From NCBI GenBank assembly GCA_030062745.1, contig CP099840.1, positions 8,054,432 to 8,118,431 of the forward strand: a DNA stretch of 64,000 nt, given 5' to 3'. Each line of letters opens with the position of its first letter. Position 1 is the first letter of the stretch. The notes under the pieces were generated by a model. It did not search any database. It had not been told where the DNA came from and saw only the letters and a list, made by a program, of their open reading frames with translations. This document shows, piece by piece, positions 13,701 through 25,700 of this stretch. This DNA is from Capitulum mitella. Lineage: Eukaryota; Arthropoda; Thecostraca; Pollicipedomorpha; Pollicipedidae. Position numbers and translations under genes: made by a program.

Positions 13701-16700
13701 CATTTCTGTTAAAGAAACTTTGATAAGCAAGGCTTCTGCGTGGCTCAAAATCAAAAGGGTTTAACGGTAAAAAAGGCCTGATTCACCTATGAAGGTCGTA
13801 AAAGGTACTTTAGGCAAAATTTTGCAATTTCACGGGAAGCGAGAATGAATGCGGAGAATGTTTTATTGTAACGGCGGAAGTCTCGTCTTTTTCTGAATGT
13901 ATGCATATGTTTCCTGGCTGGAATACGTCGCAAATGTGTCTGACACACATATGAAGTCTGCAACTATCATATTTAAATCAAACAAGGTCAACGTAGGTCA
14001 AGGCATCGACGCCTATGTGTCGAGCGTTTCTGGTGTCTGTTGCATCACCTACCACATTATCACTGATCAGGCACGGTACAGCATATGATTCTATGATATC
14101 GGAACATATATATCTCTTTAACATCCTGAAACCCGTCCCCCCAAAGCATTTCTTCATGTAACTCACTCAGATACCGGGCGGCGGGCACGGCCGCAATACC
14201 TAAGCCGAATATTTGGGCGGAAAGTTATTTTTCGACGTAAGGATTTTATTTTCGCAGTCAAAAAGAGTATTGGAGTAGTGCCAACGGGATAGAAGAGAGG
14301 CGTGTGTATAGTTCTTATCATTTGTGGCCATGCTAAGTGTGCTTGCATTGCAAACAGACATAAACCTTCAAAATGCCAAATCAGGTCAGTCTGGGTCAAA
14401 TGGGTTTACGTCACCTTTGGCAAAAAGGTTCTTTCATATATTAGTGCTTCAGAACCACATATGACTACCAATAAACATTCCAAGACTGTAAACCAAAGGA
14501 CTGAACTCGGTTACAGTTCTGAAAATTCCGTATGAAACGTGATCTGACCCGAAGTCACGGGCTCAGTGCACAAGGGTACAGTTACGAATGCAAATAACGC
14601 GACATGCACCTGGAGATATGTTCGAACTCAAAACCGTCGCCCCAATCCCACAACCTCAACAGAAACATGAAAAGCCCGGAACTTTAACTGACTTGGGGTC
14701 ACGGACTTGTGAGTTTCCAAAAATTTGAGATAAGGGAATTGTTTTTTGATGTTTTATCAACTTCCCAAACTTCATGTCAATTGATACATTTGACAAAGTG
14801 TTATCGCAGTCTCATTTATTGGGGCATGGTCTTATTTGACCTGGCTTCATTCAATGACCCGAAAAGATTCTGAGTTAAAAAAATGTCACAAGGTGTAAGA
14901 ATGATGTATAAAAAGGTAGCCTAAGTTTCGTATTTCTGCATCTCTTTGTTTTTCTTTTCGGCAATTTTCAGAAAACCGGAAGGGGTTCTCATGAAACCAC
15001 CCCCGGCACAGCGAAGGTCAAATGTTTAAGAATGATGTAACCAAGCTGAAATGAAACTCCTTGATAATTTTTTAGTACAGCTCTTAGTACCATCCTCCTC
15101 AGTGGCTTATCAGTTGTTCAGTATGTCCTGGGCCGTAAACGAATGGAATTTTCCGATGTGACATGCATATATCTTAGCATGTAACTACAATGCTGTCGAG
15201 AAGGTGTGTAGAGACTTACCACAATAGGACGCACCACAATAACCACCGTGCCCAGAGGTTGGTTGGTTGGTTATTGGGGCTTAGGGGCGCACCGACTGCA
15301 GGGTCATTCGGCGCCCACATGTCCAGAGGTATCACATGCTATCATCACATGCCTACAGCACAGTGCAGTATGTATCATATATCTGTCACATTCCCGGTTA
15401 AAAGTTGCCATGAAGTCGCAAAATAAATACGTGATTTTTTCACATCACTACAACTTGACTATGTGAATTTGGAAAAATACTCGGCAATCGAACACCAGCT
15501 CAGACCACAACCCAACGAGTCGATATCACATTGCCGCTTTCAGTTCACGAAAAACACAAAACAGGCATTGTTTTCAGTAAAACTCAACTCGCAATGTCAC
15601 CACTGTCTATGGCTCATTTTTCCAGTTCCTGGTACTGTTGTAATGGGCTGACGTGCTGTATGGCCTGTAATGGGCTGACGTGGGACGGAATACGGTTACG
15701 TCATTCTCAGCTCAGGATGTGGTTAAAGTGAGATTTATTGCATGTGCCGACACTCTACGAAGGCTGTCACTGGTGACCTTTCGACCCATAATCTGATATC
15801 AGCCGGTCACAGAGCCGGTTGTTCCGACCCCAGTGACCCCGGTGGTGATTGTGCCTCCCCGAAGGCCAGCAGAACAGGAGATACCAGACCAACTGCCATC
15901 TCTCTGCCAGTAACTTTGCGGCAAAATTATAGCCTTATAAAGTTGCAGTCAACCGACTTAATCGCTTACCTCATGCAAATATTCTTCGTACTACGCCGAG
16001 ATTAAACTTACCTGAAAACTGAGTCGCCATTGTGAGACCTATCGCCCCCGTCTGATCCGTTAAACGTTAAGCATATGGAATAATGACCAGCGGAGGATAA
16101 CGGTGAGCTGACACGGCAGTCACACACGCTCTGGCGCCGGTCTAACATGAAGACGGTCTGTCCTGTCCGCGGCCGGCTGCCGTCGCAGCGCGCCGCCGGT
16201 CTGAGCGCGGTCCTCGGTCGGCGGTCACCGCCGCCGCCGCCGCCGCCGGTCTGAGCGCGGTCCTCGGTCGGCAGTCACCGCCGCCGCCGCCGGAGACCGG
16301 TGCCCGCGTGGCGGCGGCCGCGGCGGCGGTGGCGTCCGTTCGCCGAACAGCTGCGGCGCGGCGCCGCACGGTTATGCTGGTCCGACACGAGCGGTACTGG
16401 GAATCGGCCGACGCCGGGCCGGGCAGGGCCGGGCCTCGGCGGCGCAGCTCGACGGCGCAGCTCGACGGTACGGGCCGTCTCGGACGGACAGGCATCGGAG
16501 GTCGGTGTGCGTCTCTCAGACCGTGATACCGCTTCTTTCAGACGAGGGGGGTCAGTTAGTGGTGATTCCAGGGTCCCTCTCAGACCAACAGACCGGCCCT
16601 CTCAGTCGACAGGTGTAGGTGAATAATGACGGCATGCGTTGCAGGACTCTGTGGTATTGTAGATCACGTAACAAAATCATCTGGAGAAGGTAACATTCAA

Positions 16701-19700
16701 GAAAATTTTGGTTACCATTAGGCGACAGCTCGAGAAGACTTTAGGGTGGTTTTGAGGGGGCCGGAAATGATGCGAACTGATGCAGGGACGTAGCCGAAGG
16801 GGGGCCATGGTCACCATGGCCCCCTGAAGCCAAGCGGTCTGCACTAGATACATGGCGACTTCGCATGAATACGTAATAGTGATTACATATGTGTTGCAAA
16901 AGCAAACATTCTATGCTCTCCTGTGCATTAAGTGTGAGATAAATTGTCTAAAATTGCTGCCTGTTCTTGCAAATTTCGAGATATGCCTGGGGCATACGAC
17001 AAAATTTGACATTTGCCCCCCCCCCCCGAGGAACATCCTGGCTACGTGCCTGAACTGATGCAGGTTTTTGCGGAGAGTTCCCCAGCATCCTCACCACGTG
17101 GTGGTTTTACCTACATGGTGATGTGACGTTCACACATAGCTAGGAGAAGCGGTGCGAATCCGTTGCGTAGCGCCATTACATGTCGTCGGGTTAAATCCAG
17201 CTCCCTGGTCCGAGCGAGTTCGTCACGAGCAGTTGGCGATTTTGGCTGGGGCTGCCGTTTGGAAAGGTCCGCGATCCGTGCGATCCTTCACGCATTGGTT
17301 TAAATTACGGCACTGGACCTGCTGACGACATGAAAGTGACAGGACTCGGGCCACATTAAGTACAAAACACACAAAACACCCAATGTTTTCGCCTCAAACT
17401 GTCGGAATTGTGGCGATGATGCATGAAAAATTCATGGTTCGCCCATATTTTTTTTCAGAAAGCCTTTCTATCGGCACTTAGGAGCGAGCCTTCATAAAAC
17501 GTCGGATGCGTTCAATGCAAAGCGTCGCTCTGCGTTGAACTGCGTTCAGTCGCGCTTTGTGCAACGTGGCTCCGAAACGCGTCTCTTTCTTAAGCAATGC
17601 TCCCTGTTTTTTCAGCTGTACGAGATCGATGACAATCCCAAGAGGAAGGAATTCCTGGACGACCTGTTCAGATTTATGCACAACAGAGGTGAGCCTAAGC
17701 TTGCGTTTTACCGACAAACGAAGCATGCAGCCTTTGAATGGCTCCGTGCTTTTGTGCGTCATGTCAAAAATGTTCATAGACTGTAAAAAATAATCAGTTT
17801 CTTGCTGCACTTCTCTCTGTATGTCAACATTTGATTCAAATCGAAATAGTATAGGCAAGTGTTCGATCTGTAATTGGGTGACTAGCGCATTGTTACTTAT
17901 TTAGATATTGTGGCAATCGTACCCTGAGTCTTCAGACAATAGCAAGGTTGTTTTATTCTATGTTGCAATTTGATCCAGGCTGACTGCTTGAAAACTTACC
18001 ATTGCGTATAGCGGACATCTCACCACGGCCTCTTTTCCCGGCACTTTCCAATTGTTGTCGGCCATTTTGAAGTTCTGAGAGCGCGATCGCGTGCCGATCA
18101 TTTTTCTGGTCTGTTGCGGCAACACGAGACGCTGTCGCCCCATCCGTCTTGTGAGGTGTGCGCCGGAGCGGTGGTCCCGCCGCGAGTCGGCAGGTGGCCG
18201 ACGCCCTCGCCGCCGATTTATGATAATGCCCCGATCAGGCGTGGGAAGCGTGCGTCAGGTCGTAAACGCCATCGATCGATGATTTTGGTTGTCTTCCCGC
18301 CACAGTCTGGCGAAGGGAGTCAGGAATTTTTGTTGCATTGATTGCTGTGAAACCATGTTCTTGTGTTTGGATAGGCCAAAATCTCTGGTGGTACAGGTAG
18401 CTATCGTTTCAGCATGTCCACATCACAAAAGTAATTTTGAACACCTGCGTAATTTACTGAGCATGCTTGAGATGCGTGGAAGGCCCTAACCTTGGATGTT
18501 AAAAAGGGATGGGTATAAAAGGGCTGAGTCAATACCGAAGCCTAACGTTACTTCAGCCTCTTTTAAAACGAAATTGGTATAAGCACAGAACATTTGGTAC
18601 GTCAAATTGTTGTGAAAAAGTCGTACGATATCTCTTCAAGCAGCCTTCACAACGGCCCCATGCATTCAGGGACGTGGTACAGTACAGGGGGTTGTGCCGG
18701 CGGTGTCACGGATACCGCCTGAGGCGGTTCGCAACTGATCCCAGTTCTGAGCTGCCGCGTGACAGAGCGTTCGTCGCGGGGAAGGCCGAATGTTTGGTCC
18801 CAGGTAGTTGCCACGGTCCGGTGGCGGTATCAGTCGCATGGGCCACCGCGCCCTGGTCTGCCAACTGCCCACCCTGCCGGCTGTGACAAGGCGGCGATGT
18901 CTGTAAAGATGATTAATGTCTAGAGGAGGCAGAGGAGTTCGGGGATTGTGTAGCTGTGTAGTTTGGTGTTTTTGCATTGATGAATTCTGCTGAAACGTTC
19001 GCCAAGGGCCTAGTTTGAACAGGCTTAGTCTGCTTTCTTACCGTAGCGTTTTACCGGCGGGAACGCATAGTTCACCGAGACGAACAAGCAAGTGCGCCTT
19101 ATGAACGTTTTGTCGGCCTGTATGTTTTTTTGTCTCGGCGTCTTTTTTCTTTTGAAACAGAAGCACAAGTGGCTGACAGTAGAATGGGGGAAGCCAATAA
19201 GCCTGACCAATTGGGAAACGAACAAAAACATAACACTGTCGACGTAATTGATTTGAAATACTGCACCTGGCCGACAGGAGGGCGTGAAAACGTCTGGTAA
19301 TTGGTTAGCGCCTACCACGAGCAATTAATGGGACGACAGCGTTCGCTTCAGTGTGTGGGGCCGTCACAGACAAACCCAAATCTTCCACATAACCAGCACC
19401 TTAGCCCGAGCATGAATACTGCTCATTAAATTCACCCATCCCATTTACTTTATCATGATGGCGAATCATTTAATTACATCTGTCTGGAGGCTCCAGCAGC
19501 AAGATCTACTCTTTTTCCAGCGATAGCTCTACGAACCGCCTACAAATTGTGATAAGCACAACATTTGGAGTTCTGCTTTCACCCGGCCCTAAAGGCACTT
19601 GATTCCCATCCTTCACGGTATGCTGGACAGTTTCGAAGAGTATCTTTAGATTCATTACGTTGATTGACTAATAATGAGTAAGGCTGGATGAATGTTATCG

Positions 19701-22700
19701 AAGGGTCTCGGCAGAAAACCGGTCGTGTTCTTCATTCTGTGCGGTTGTCGATACAGACGAACCAGCGCAGAACCTTTCCCTGGTGTCCTTTTTCATTTTG
19801 TAAAAGAAAAAAAAAACTAAAAACCTTGACCTTAAGTTGTCGACCGAAAAGATGTCGTGCATAAACATCGTTCTTCGGTTTCCTCCCTTGTTGTAAATTG
19901 GGTCTGAGTGAACATCCCACATTTTCTACAACACGCTGAGGTCTAACGTTCGCGCACTCTGCCTGGCACTGGTCAGACCAGCGCAGACACGCAGACACGC
20001 AGACACGGCCACGCCGGCCTGCAGGTCCAGAACACCAGAGGCGGCTGGGTCCGGCGGTACCTCTGTCCAGTGAATGGTGTGCCGGTGGGTCCGGCGGTAC
20101 CTCTGTCCTGTGAGCGGTGTGCTGGTGGGTCCGACGGTACCTCTGTCCTGTGAGCGGTGTGCTGGTGGTTCCGGCGGTACCTCTGTCCTGTGAGCGGTGT
20201 GCCGGTGGTTCCGGCGGTACCTCTGTCCAGTGAATGGTGTGCTGGTGGCTCCGGCGGTACCTCTGTCCTGTGAGCAGTGTGCCGGTGGTTCCGGCGGTAC
20301 CTCTGTCCAGTGAATGGTGTGCCGTTGGTTCCGGCGGTACCTCTGTCCTGTGAGCGGTGTGCTGATGGGTCCGACAGTACCTCTTTCCAGTGAATGGTGT
20401 GCCGGTGGTTCCGGCGGTACCTCTGTCCTGTGAGCGGTGTGCTGGTGGGTCCGACGGTACCTCTGTCCGGGAAAGTGCTGTGCCGGTGGGTCCGGCGGCG
20501 GTCTGTCTAGGGAAGTGATGTGCCATGCGGAGGGCGCTGGCCGGTCCTGGGAGCCGCCCCGGACATTAATTTGGCGCTCCTGCCGGAGGAGCTGTCGCGC
20601 CGGCGACTAATTCGGCCGATCCGGAGACGACATTCCGGCGGCGGCGCGGCCATTGTGGCGCGCCGGACGCCGACTCGGACCGGGGCCGGCAAATTATCCC
20701 GCGCCACCATTGAAACTATCAATCAGCCGGAACAATTCACGGCCCCAGTAAAGCTGTCTACATAAAACGATACGAAATTACCGGTTACGGCTGGCCTCCG
20801 GACTGCCGCATTTCTCCCGTGTCAAGCCCGATCGGCGCCGGGGCCCTCCTCTTTGTGCGTAATTTCTGAGCTCTGGACCCGGGGACATTATGGGTTTACG
20901 AGAGACGCCCCAGAATGGTCCGGGAGGCCATTATCTCCCCTACATTTTTATGTGATTGGATGCTACATTTTTATGTGATCCTCTAGGAAACCAAGGTCAA
21001 ACTGGCAGTGTTTCTTCGGTGGTGACAGCACGCGCCTACATCAAGGGTCGCGGGTTGTGCTGGACAAAAGATCGATTAGTGGGTTTAGGTGTAAAGAATG
21101 TTCGGCTGTTGGCTTTGAAATGCAAAAACCCACGAAAAGGCGCAAGTTGTCACTTAATCCCCCGGGGAAAATACGTGTATAAACAGATCTGTCGGCGTTC
21201 AATGCACGTGCAGTTATTTAGTTGTGCTACAAGGTGAGCCACCCGAGATATTTGCTGTGGAGACACCAGCTGGTCCGAGTGTGGTTGGCATTATATCTCC
21301 CCAGCGTCGAGCCGACCGGCAGCTGTCGCCTGTCGTCATCGACGATCGGCCGGCCGGCGTCGGACCCGACGTACCCTCGGCCGGACATCTGGGACTCCGA
21401 GGGGCGCTGCGGAGGCGTCCGCCGATGCTGCCCCCATCTCCTGCCGTCCCTGATCGGATGCCACCCTCCGGATTAGGTGGCGTGGCGGGGCGGGGAAGGG
21501 CCGTGACGTCACTTCCGAGCCCCGGGTGGAACAAGCGTCCGTCTCAGGCCGTGTCCGACGCGTCGGCGCCGTCGTAATTCCGAGGTCATTGAACTCGCGC
21601 CCGTGGCTTACTGCTGTCGTGCCCTGATTTCACCGGTGAATGTGGAGAGAGAGTATCGGATTATTTCCAATGGGTTCAGCGTCCTTAAGGCACATACTCC
21701 ACATGTGCTAAGTAAGAGTTTGTTTAAATTTAAGTTTAGATTTAATAGTTTGTTTAGGTAGGAGTCAAAGCAAACATGAGTACTCTATGTCAGGGAAACC
21801 GATGAAGACATTGCCTCAAAATGCATAGGTGATGAGTCACGATGGACATCAGTGGATGGTGTCGGGAGCAACACAACACCGACAGGCACATGTCTCGGGA
21901 AGGAACACTGCTAACGTCTGAGGAACACAAGCCTCCGGAACACTGCCAACATGTGAGGAACACGGTCCTCCGGAACACTGCCAACATCTGAGGAACACGG
22001 TCCTCCGGAACACTGCCAGCCTCTGAGGAACACGAGTGTCCGGAACACTGCGCCAGCCCCTGAGGGCGGGGTCTGTCATCGGTCTGTTTATAGGCGCGCG
22101 GTACGACAGCCCGTCGCGAAAATGCTGACCGATCGGCCGGGAGCGGGCGGCGTGTCGCCGTCTGACGGTCCTGGGGACAGCCCGGCCCGGTTGATCTGGG
22201 GACGAGTATTGGGGAGGACGGCAGCCGAGCGGGACACACTGCGCCCGGCTGACGGACAAAGAAACCCGCATTGACGGCTGAGGAGCGATTAAAGCCGAGT
22301 ATGGAGAATGGCATGGAAGAGCGTCTTTCCAGTTTGCGCTATGGCGTGCGCCTGGAAGCCGACTATTGTGGAAATCCATTCCGTGTATTATCTAGGCAGA
22401 GAATGCTCATTGCTTTATTGGATCTCGCGGTATGGCAGTCGTTTGCCCTCGTCAGTTACGTTTTTTTTTTGTCACATATGTGTGCTAGAAATTCAATGAA
22501 ACAGAGACAGATGTCGGCTGAGTGCTCCCCCTCCCCACCTCCAGTCAAGTTCTGCCTTCCTTTCGCCTAGTGGTCGTTCCTGAGCGGGATGACCACTAGC
22601 CGAAAGGAACAGCGGCCACGGCGAGGCTCGCAGAAAGCGTTTCTGTTTCGCAGTGGGCATTGTGATGCTTTTACTAGCGTTTCCACTCCGCGGGTGGAAG

Positions 22701-25700
22701 CAGAAGGCAAGGGTTCTTGTCCGGTAAGGAAGTGGGCCGATAGCCCCACCCTCTCTTCCGACTCTCAGTGGGGTTGGCTGGACGGTGCTTTACCCAACGA
22801 CCTGCGAATTTTGACCGCCGAAAAGAGCCTCAAAAGTTTTTTTTATTAACTGTTTTTTAGGAACTCCGATCAACCGTCTGCCAATCATGGCGAAGCAGGT
22901 GCTGGACATGTTCGAGCTCTACAACCTGGTGGTGGCCCGCGGCGGTCTGGTGGAGGTCATCAACAAGAAGCTATGGCAGGAGATCATCAAGGGCCTGAAG
23001 CTGCCCTCCTCCATCACGTCGGCGGCGTTTACTCTCCGCACACAGTGAGTGATTGCGCTCGGCACGCAGTCCGTCGTGCCGCTGCGGCAGTGTTCGGCTC
23101 GTATTGGGAGCTTCTGACGGCGTCATCCGGGACGATCCAAGGGCGTGGACGGCACACAAACATGCTGCCGCGCTCGACGTCATCAACGAGGAAGCTTTTG
23201 CCGTCAGGCTCATTAAGGCCTATTTCACGGGCGTTGGGTGTAAATTGCCCGCTCTCGCTTACGCGTAAACGCCAAAAAGCGCTCTCATCAAGGCGTAATG
23301 GCATTCAGGAACTCTGCATCTGGACGCGATTCGCCCTGTTATTGCATATTGCATGAAACTCGGCGCGGCCTTCTCATGACCGTATGCCCTGCAATAAAGC
23401 GTATCACTTGTTGAAAGCCATTGCCATTTCGGCACTGGGATGGAATTACATAAATAATTGCAGGTTTATATCCACCATAAACGGTCTGCTGTTGCCCTTC
23501 GGACGGCCGATTCCTGGATTTAATATCAATAAAACATGGAGCGTAATAGCCTTCCCGCACGCCAGCCCGTCATAACTCTCGATATAAAGACACGAAGTGC
23601 AAGAGGCCGCTCTCACACTCTCCCCCTGCCTCTCGCTCTACCTCAACAGCCGTCGTTCCCATTGCCTCTCTGTCCCTGTTCCGCCATTTTTCGCTGGCTC
23701 CAAATTGCACATGTAATTTACCGAGATGGAGATACACGCCCTTTTCTGGCCGTCGCTAACCGGAGGCTGGCAGTGCAGTGAAACCCGAGGCCAGGCTAGC
23801 CGGGACTGGGACCGCACTGGGTGCACAGTCTGCGACTGGTCCCGTATAGGCATGAACTGTGCGGCCGCCGACCAAAGTAATGACCGTCTGTGATCGCCAC
23901 TTAACACAGCTGTTTACAACACAACTACAGACTGAATCTCAACGTCGTGTGCTTTCGTTGCTGTCCCTTTTTGAAAGGATTTTACACTTAAGCTGAGCAT
24001 TGATCCAGAATCCGAAAAAATCTAGGAGCACCTTTTTGCTTTCTACCTTGCAACTTCTGTGCAATTTGATGATGCATTTTGTGTTTTATTTTCTGTTTCC
24101 ATTGCAACTGTGCCATTGTCAAATGACACGATCATTATATCTTCGTTCGAGATTCTGAGAAACGGCATTGCAAAACTCTCCGTATGTGGAACTTTCAGGT
24201 GGACTGGGTTTTCATGTGGATCTCCGCCTTCTCGGAAAATTTGCGTTGTGCCGATGGCGCTACGCGGAAAAATGACATTAAAAATGCATACCAGCAATTT
24301 AGGAAACGTTCTGCCCTGCTGAACTAGACGCTATTTTCAGGTACATGAAATATCTGTACCCTCAAGAGTGTCAGAAGGAGAATCTAAGCTCTCCCGCCGA
24401 TCTCCAGGCGGCCATCGACGGTAACCGGCGGGAGGGCCGCAGGGGAGGCTACAGCAACACCTCCTACGCCGACTTCGTACAACGATCACCACTTATGGCC
24501 AGGTGCCAGCGCCAGCCAGCTCCCCTGGGTCCCTCTCAGCCGCATTATCTGGACTAAAACTGTCTTGCCTACGGTCGCATTCGACACCTTTAAAACGCCA
24601 CTACCAAACTCAAACAATCTTCAGTCATGCTTTGGACCTGTGAAAGTTTCGATGAATGTTGGTGAACATCGAATAATCGAACATTTTTGGCTTTCGAGTT
24701 GAGACCAACGGATTGTTTCACCTACAGTTCCATGGCGCAGTCGTTCGGCCTCCCCAACGGGATGCCGACCACCCTGCACCAGTCGGGCCTGTCTCCTCTG
24801 TCTCTGGTCACCAGCCGGCCGGGCACCAACGCAGCCGGAGGGCATCCCATGCCGCCCAGTGAGTACCGAGGCCCGTTGCAGGCGCCGCTCCTCGTTCCGT
24901 TGTCGTCGTCGTTGTCCTGCTACAGGAGCTCTTGTGGAAAACGGACCACTGGTGTCGGCCATTGTGACCTGTATTCGTCCCACACCGAAGATCCTCCCTT
25001 GCCAAAGATATGAGACGAATAAAATAAATGTCTCTCCTGATTGCCTGCAAAACGGTATAGAAAGGGGAAGTAACCTGCTCAGTGGTTCCATTCCATCCAG
25101 GAAGCTCGACAATAGAGCTTCACGTCATCAGTCACAGTGCATCATTCTTCCAACCTGTAACGAGACTCGAAAAATGGTGCATTCCGACTTTGTTCAGATG
25201 CCTTGGAACTGCCGCTGGAGCTCTCATCAGCGGCGTGTAAGCGGTTGGCGCATTCGCCGATTAGCGCTCATAAGTGCGGCCAAGTCCGAGACGGCAGGTG
25301 AACCCTCCAACCCTCAGGCCCCGAGGTCTACGCAACACTAACAACGACGTGATCGATGACCAGAGCCAATCTTGTTTATTTTAGAGCCCCCGGTTCCATC
25401 CCAGGTCCATTTAAAACGCATTACCGTCCATCTTCGGACGTCCTGAACAATTTACATAACCGCAGTCGGGGAATGCGTAACTCGTCGAAAAATCCGGCGC
25501 CTTATGTCGATGAATATCTGCATGTGCTTAAGTGGCGAAAAATTATGAGGAAAACTTGATGGTGATTGGTCAAAAGGTCACTGATGAAGTGGTAAAGATC
25601 TTTGCTGGGGAGGAAAATATCTGCATTGAATTGTTTCTATTATGGAGGCTTTGCGTCAGACACATAGATTTCCATTTTTATAACTGACAGTTGCTTAGCT

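Larger units (their letters stand above)
5308..17615 (+). other. retn: retn intron 2 (12.3 kb, phase 0)
   Basis: It begins GTGAGC and ends CTGTTTTTTCAG, a strong pyrimidine-rich acceptor. It separates the N-terminal exons from the ARID core. It contains CpG-rich patches (about 6040-6370, 7890-8160 and 16140-16500), a 23-bp and a 24-bp tandem repeat, three MITEs, and long unremarkable AT-richer DNA (9.4-11.1 kb, 11.5-16.1 kb). No second gene was recognised inside it. TGACGTCA palindromes occur near 10776 and 11141. First introns of developmental regulators often hold enhancers, but no particular one can be named here. Confidence 0.85.
17689..22860 (+). other. retn: retn intron 3 (5.2 kb, phase 1)
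   Basis: It begins GTGAGC and ends TGTTTTTTAG. It holds a 40-bp and a 35-bp minisatellite and a CpG-rich block at 20520-20720. The rest (17.7-20.0 kb, 20.8-21.8 kb, 22.1-22.8 kb) shows no gene that I can support. Confidence 0.9.

Noticed and set aside
17478..17858. 126-codon minus-strand frame over retn exon 3
   Set aside because: It is the antisense shadow of the conserved ARID exon and its flanks.
19732..20526. 264-codon minus-strand open frame with repeated RTEVP/HQHT peptides
   Set aside because: It is produced by the 40-bp minisatellite, whose unit lacks stops in all three frames. The frame rotates between units and extends into unrelated flanks.
24859..25341. 160-codon frame following exon 6
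   Set aside because: It begins in the intron after a strong GTGAGT donor, and the exon 6 to exon 7 phase join is exact. No family similarity in the extension.
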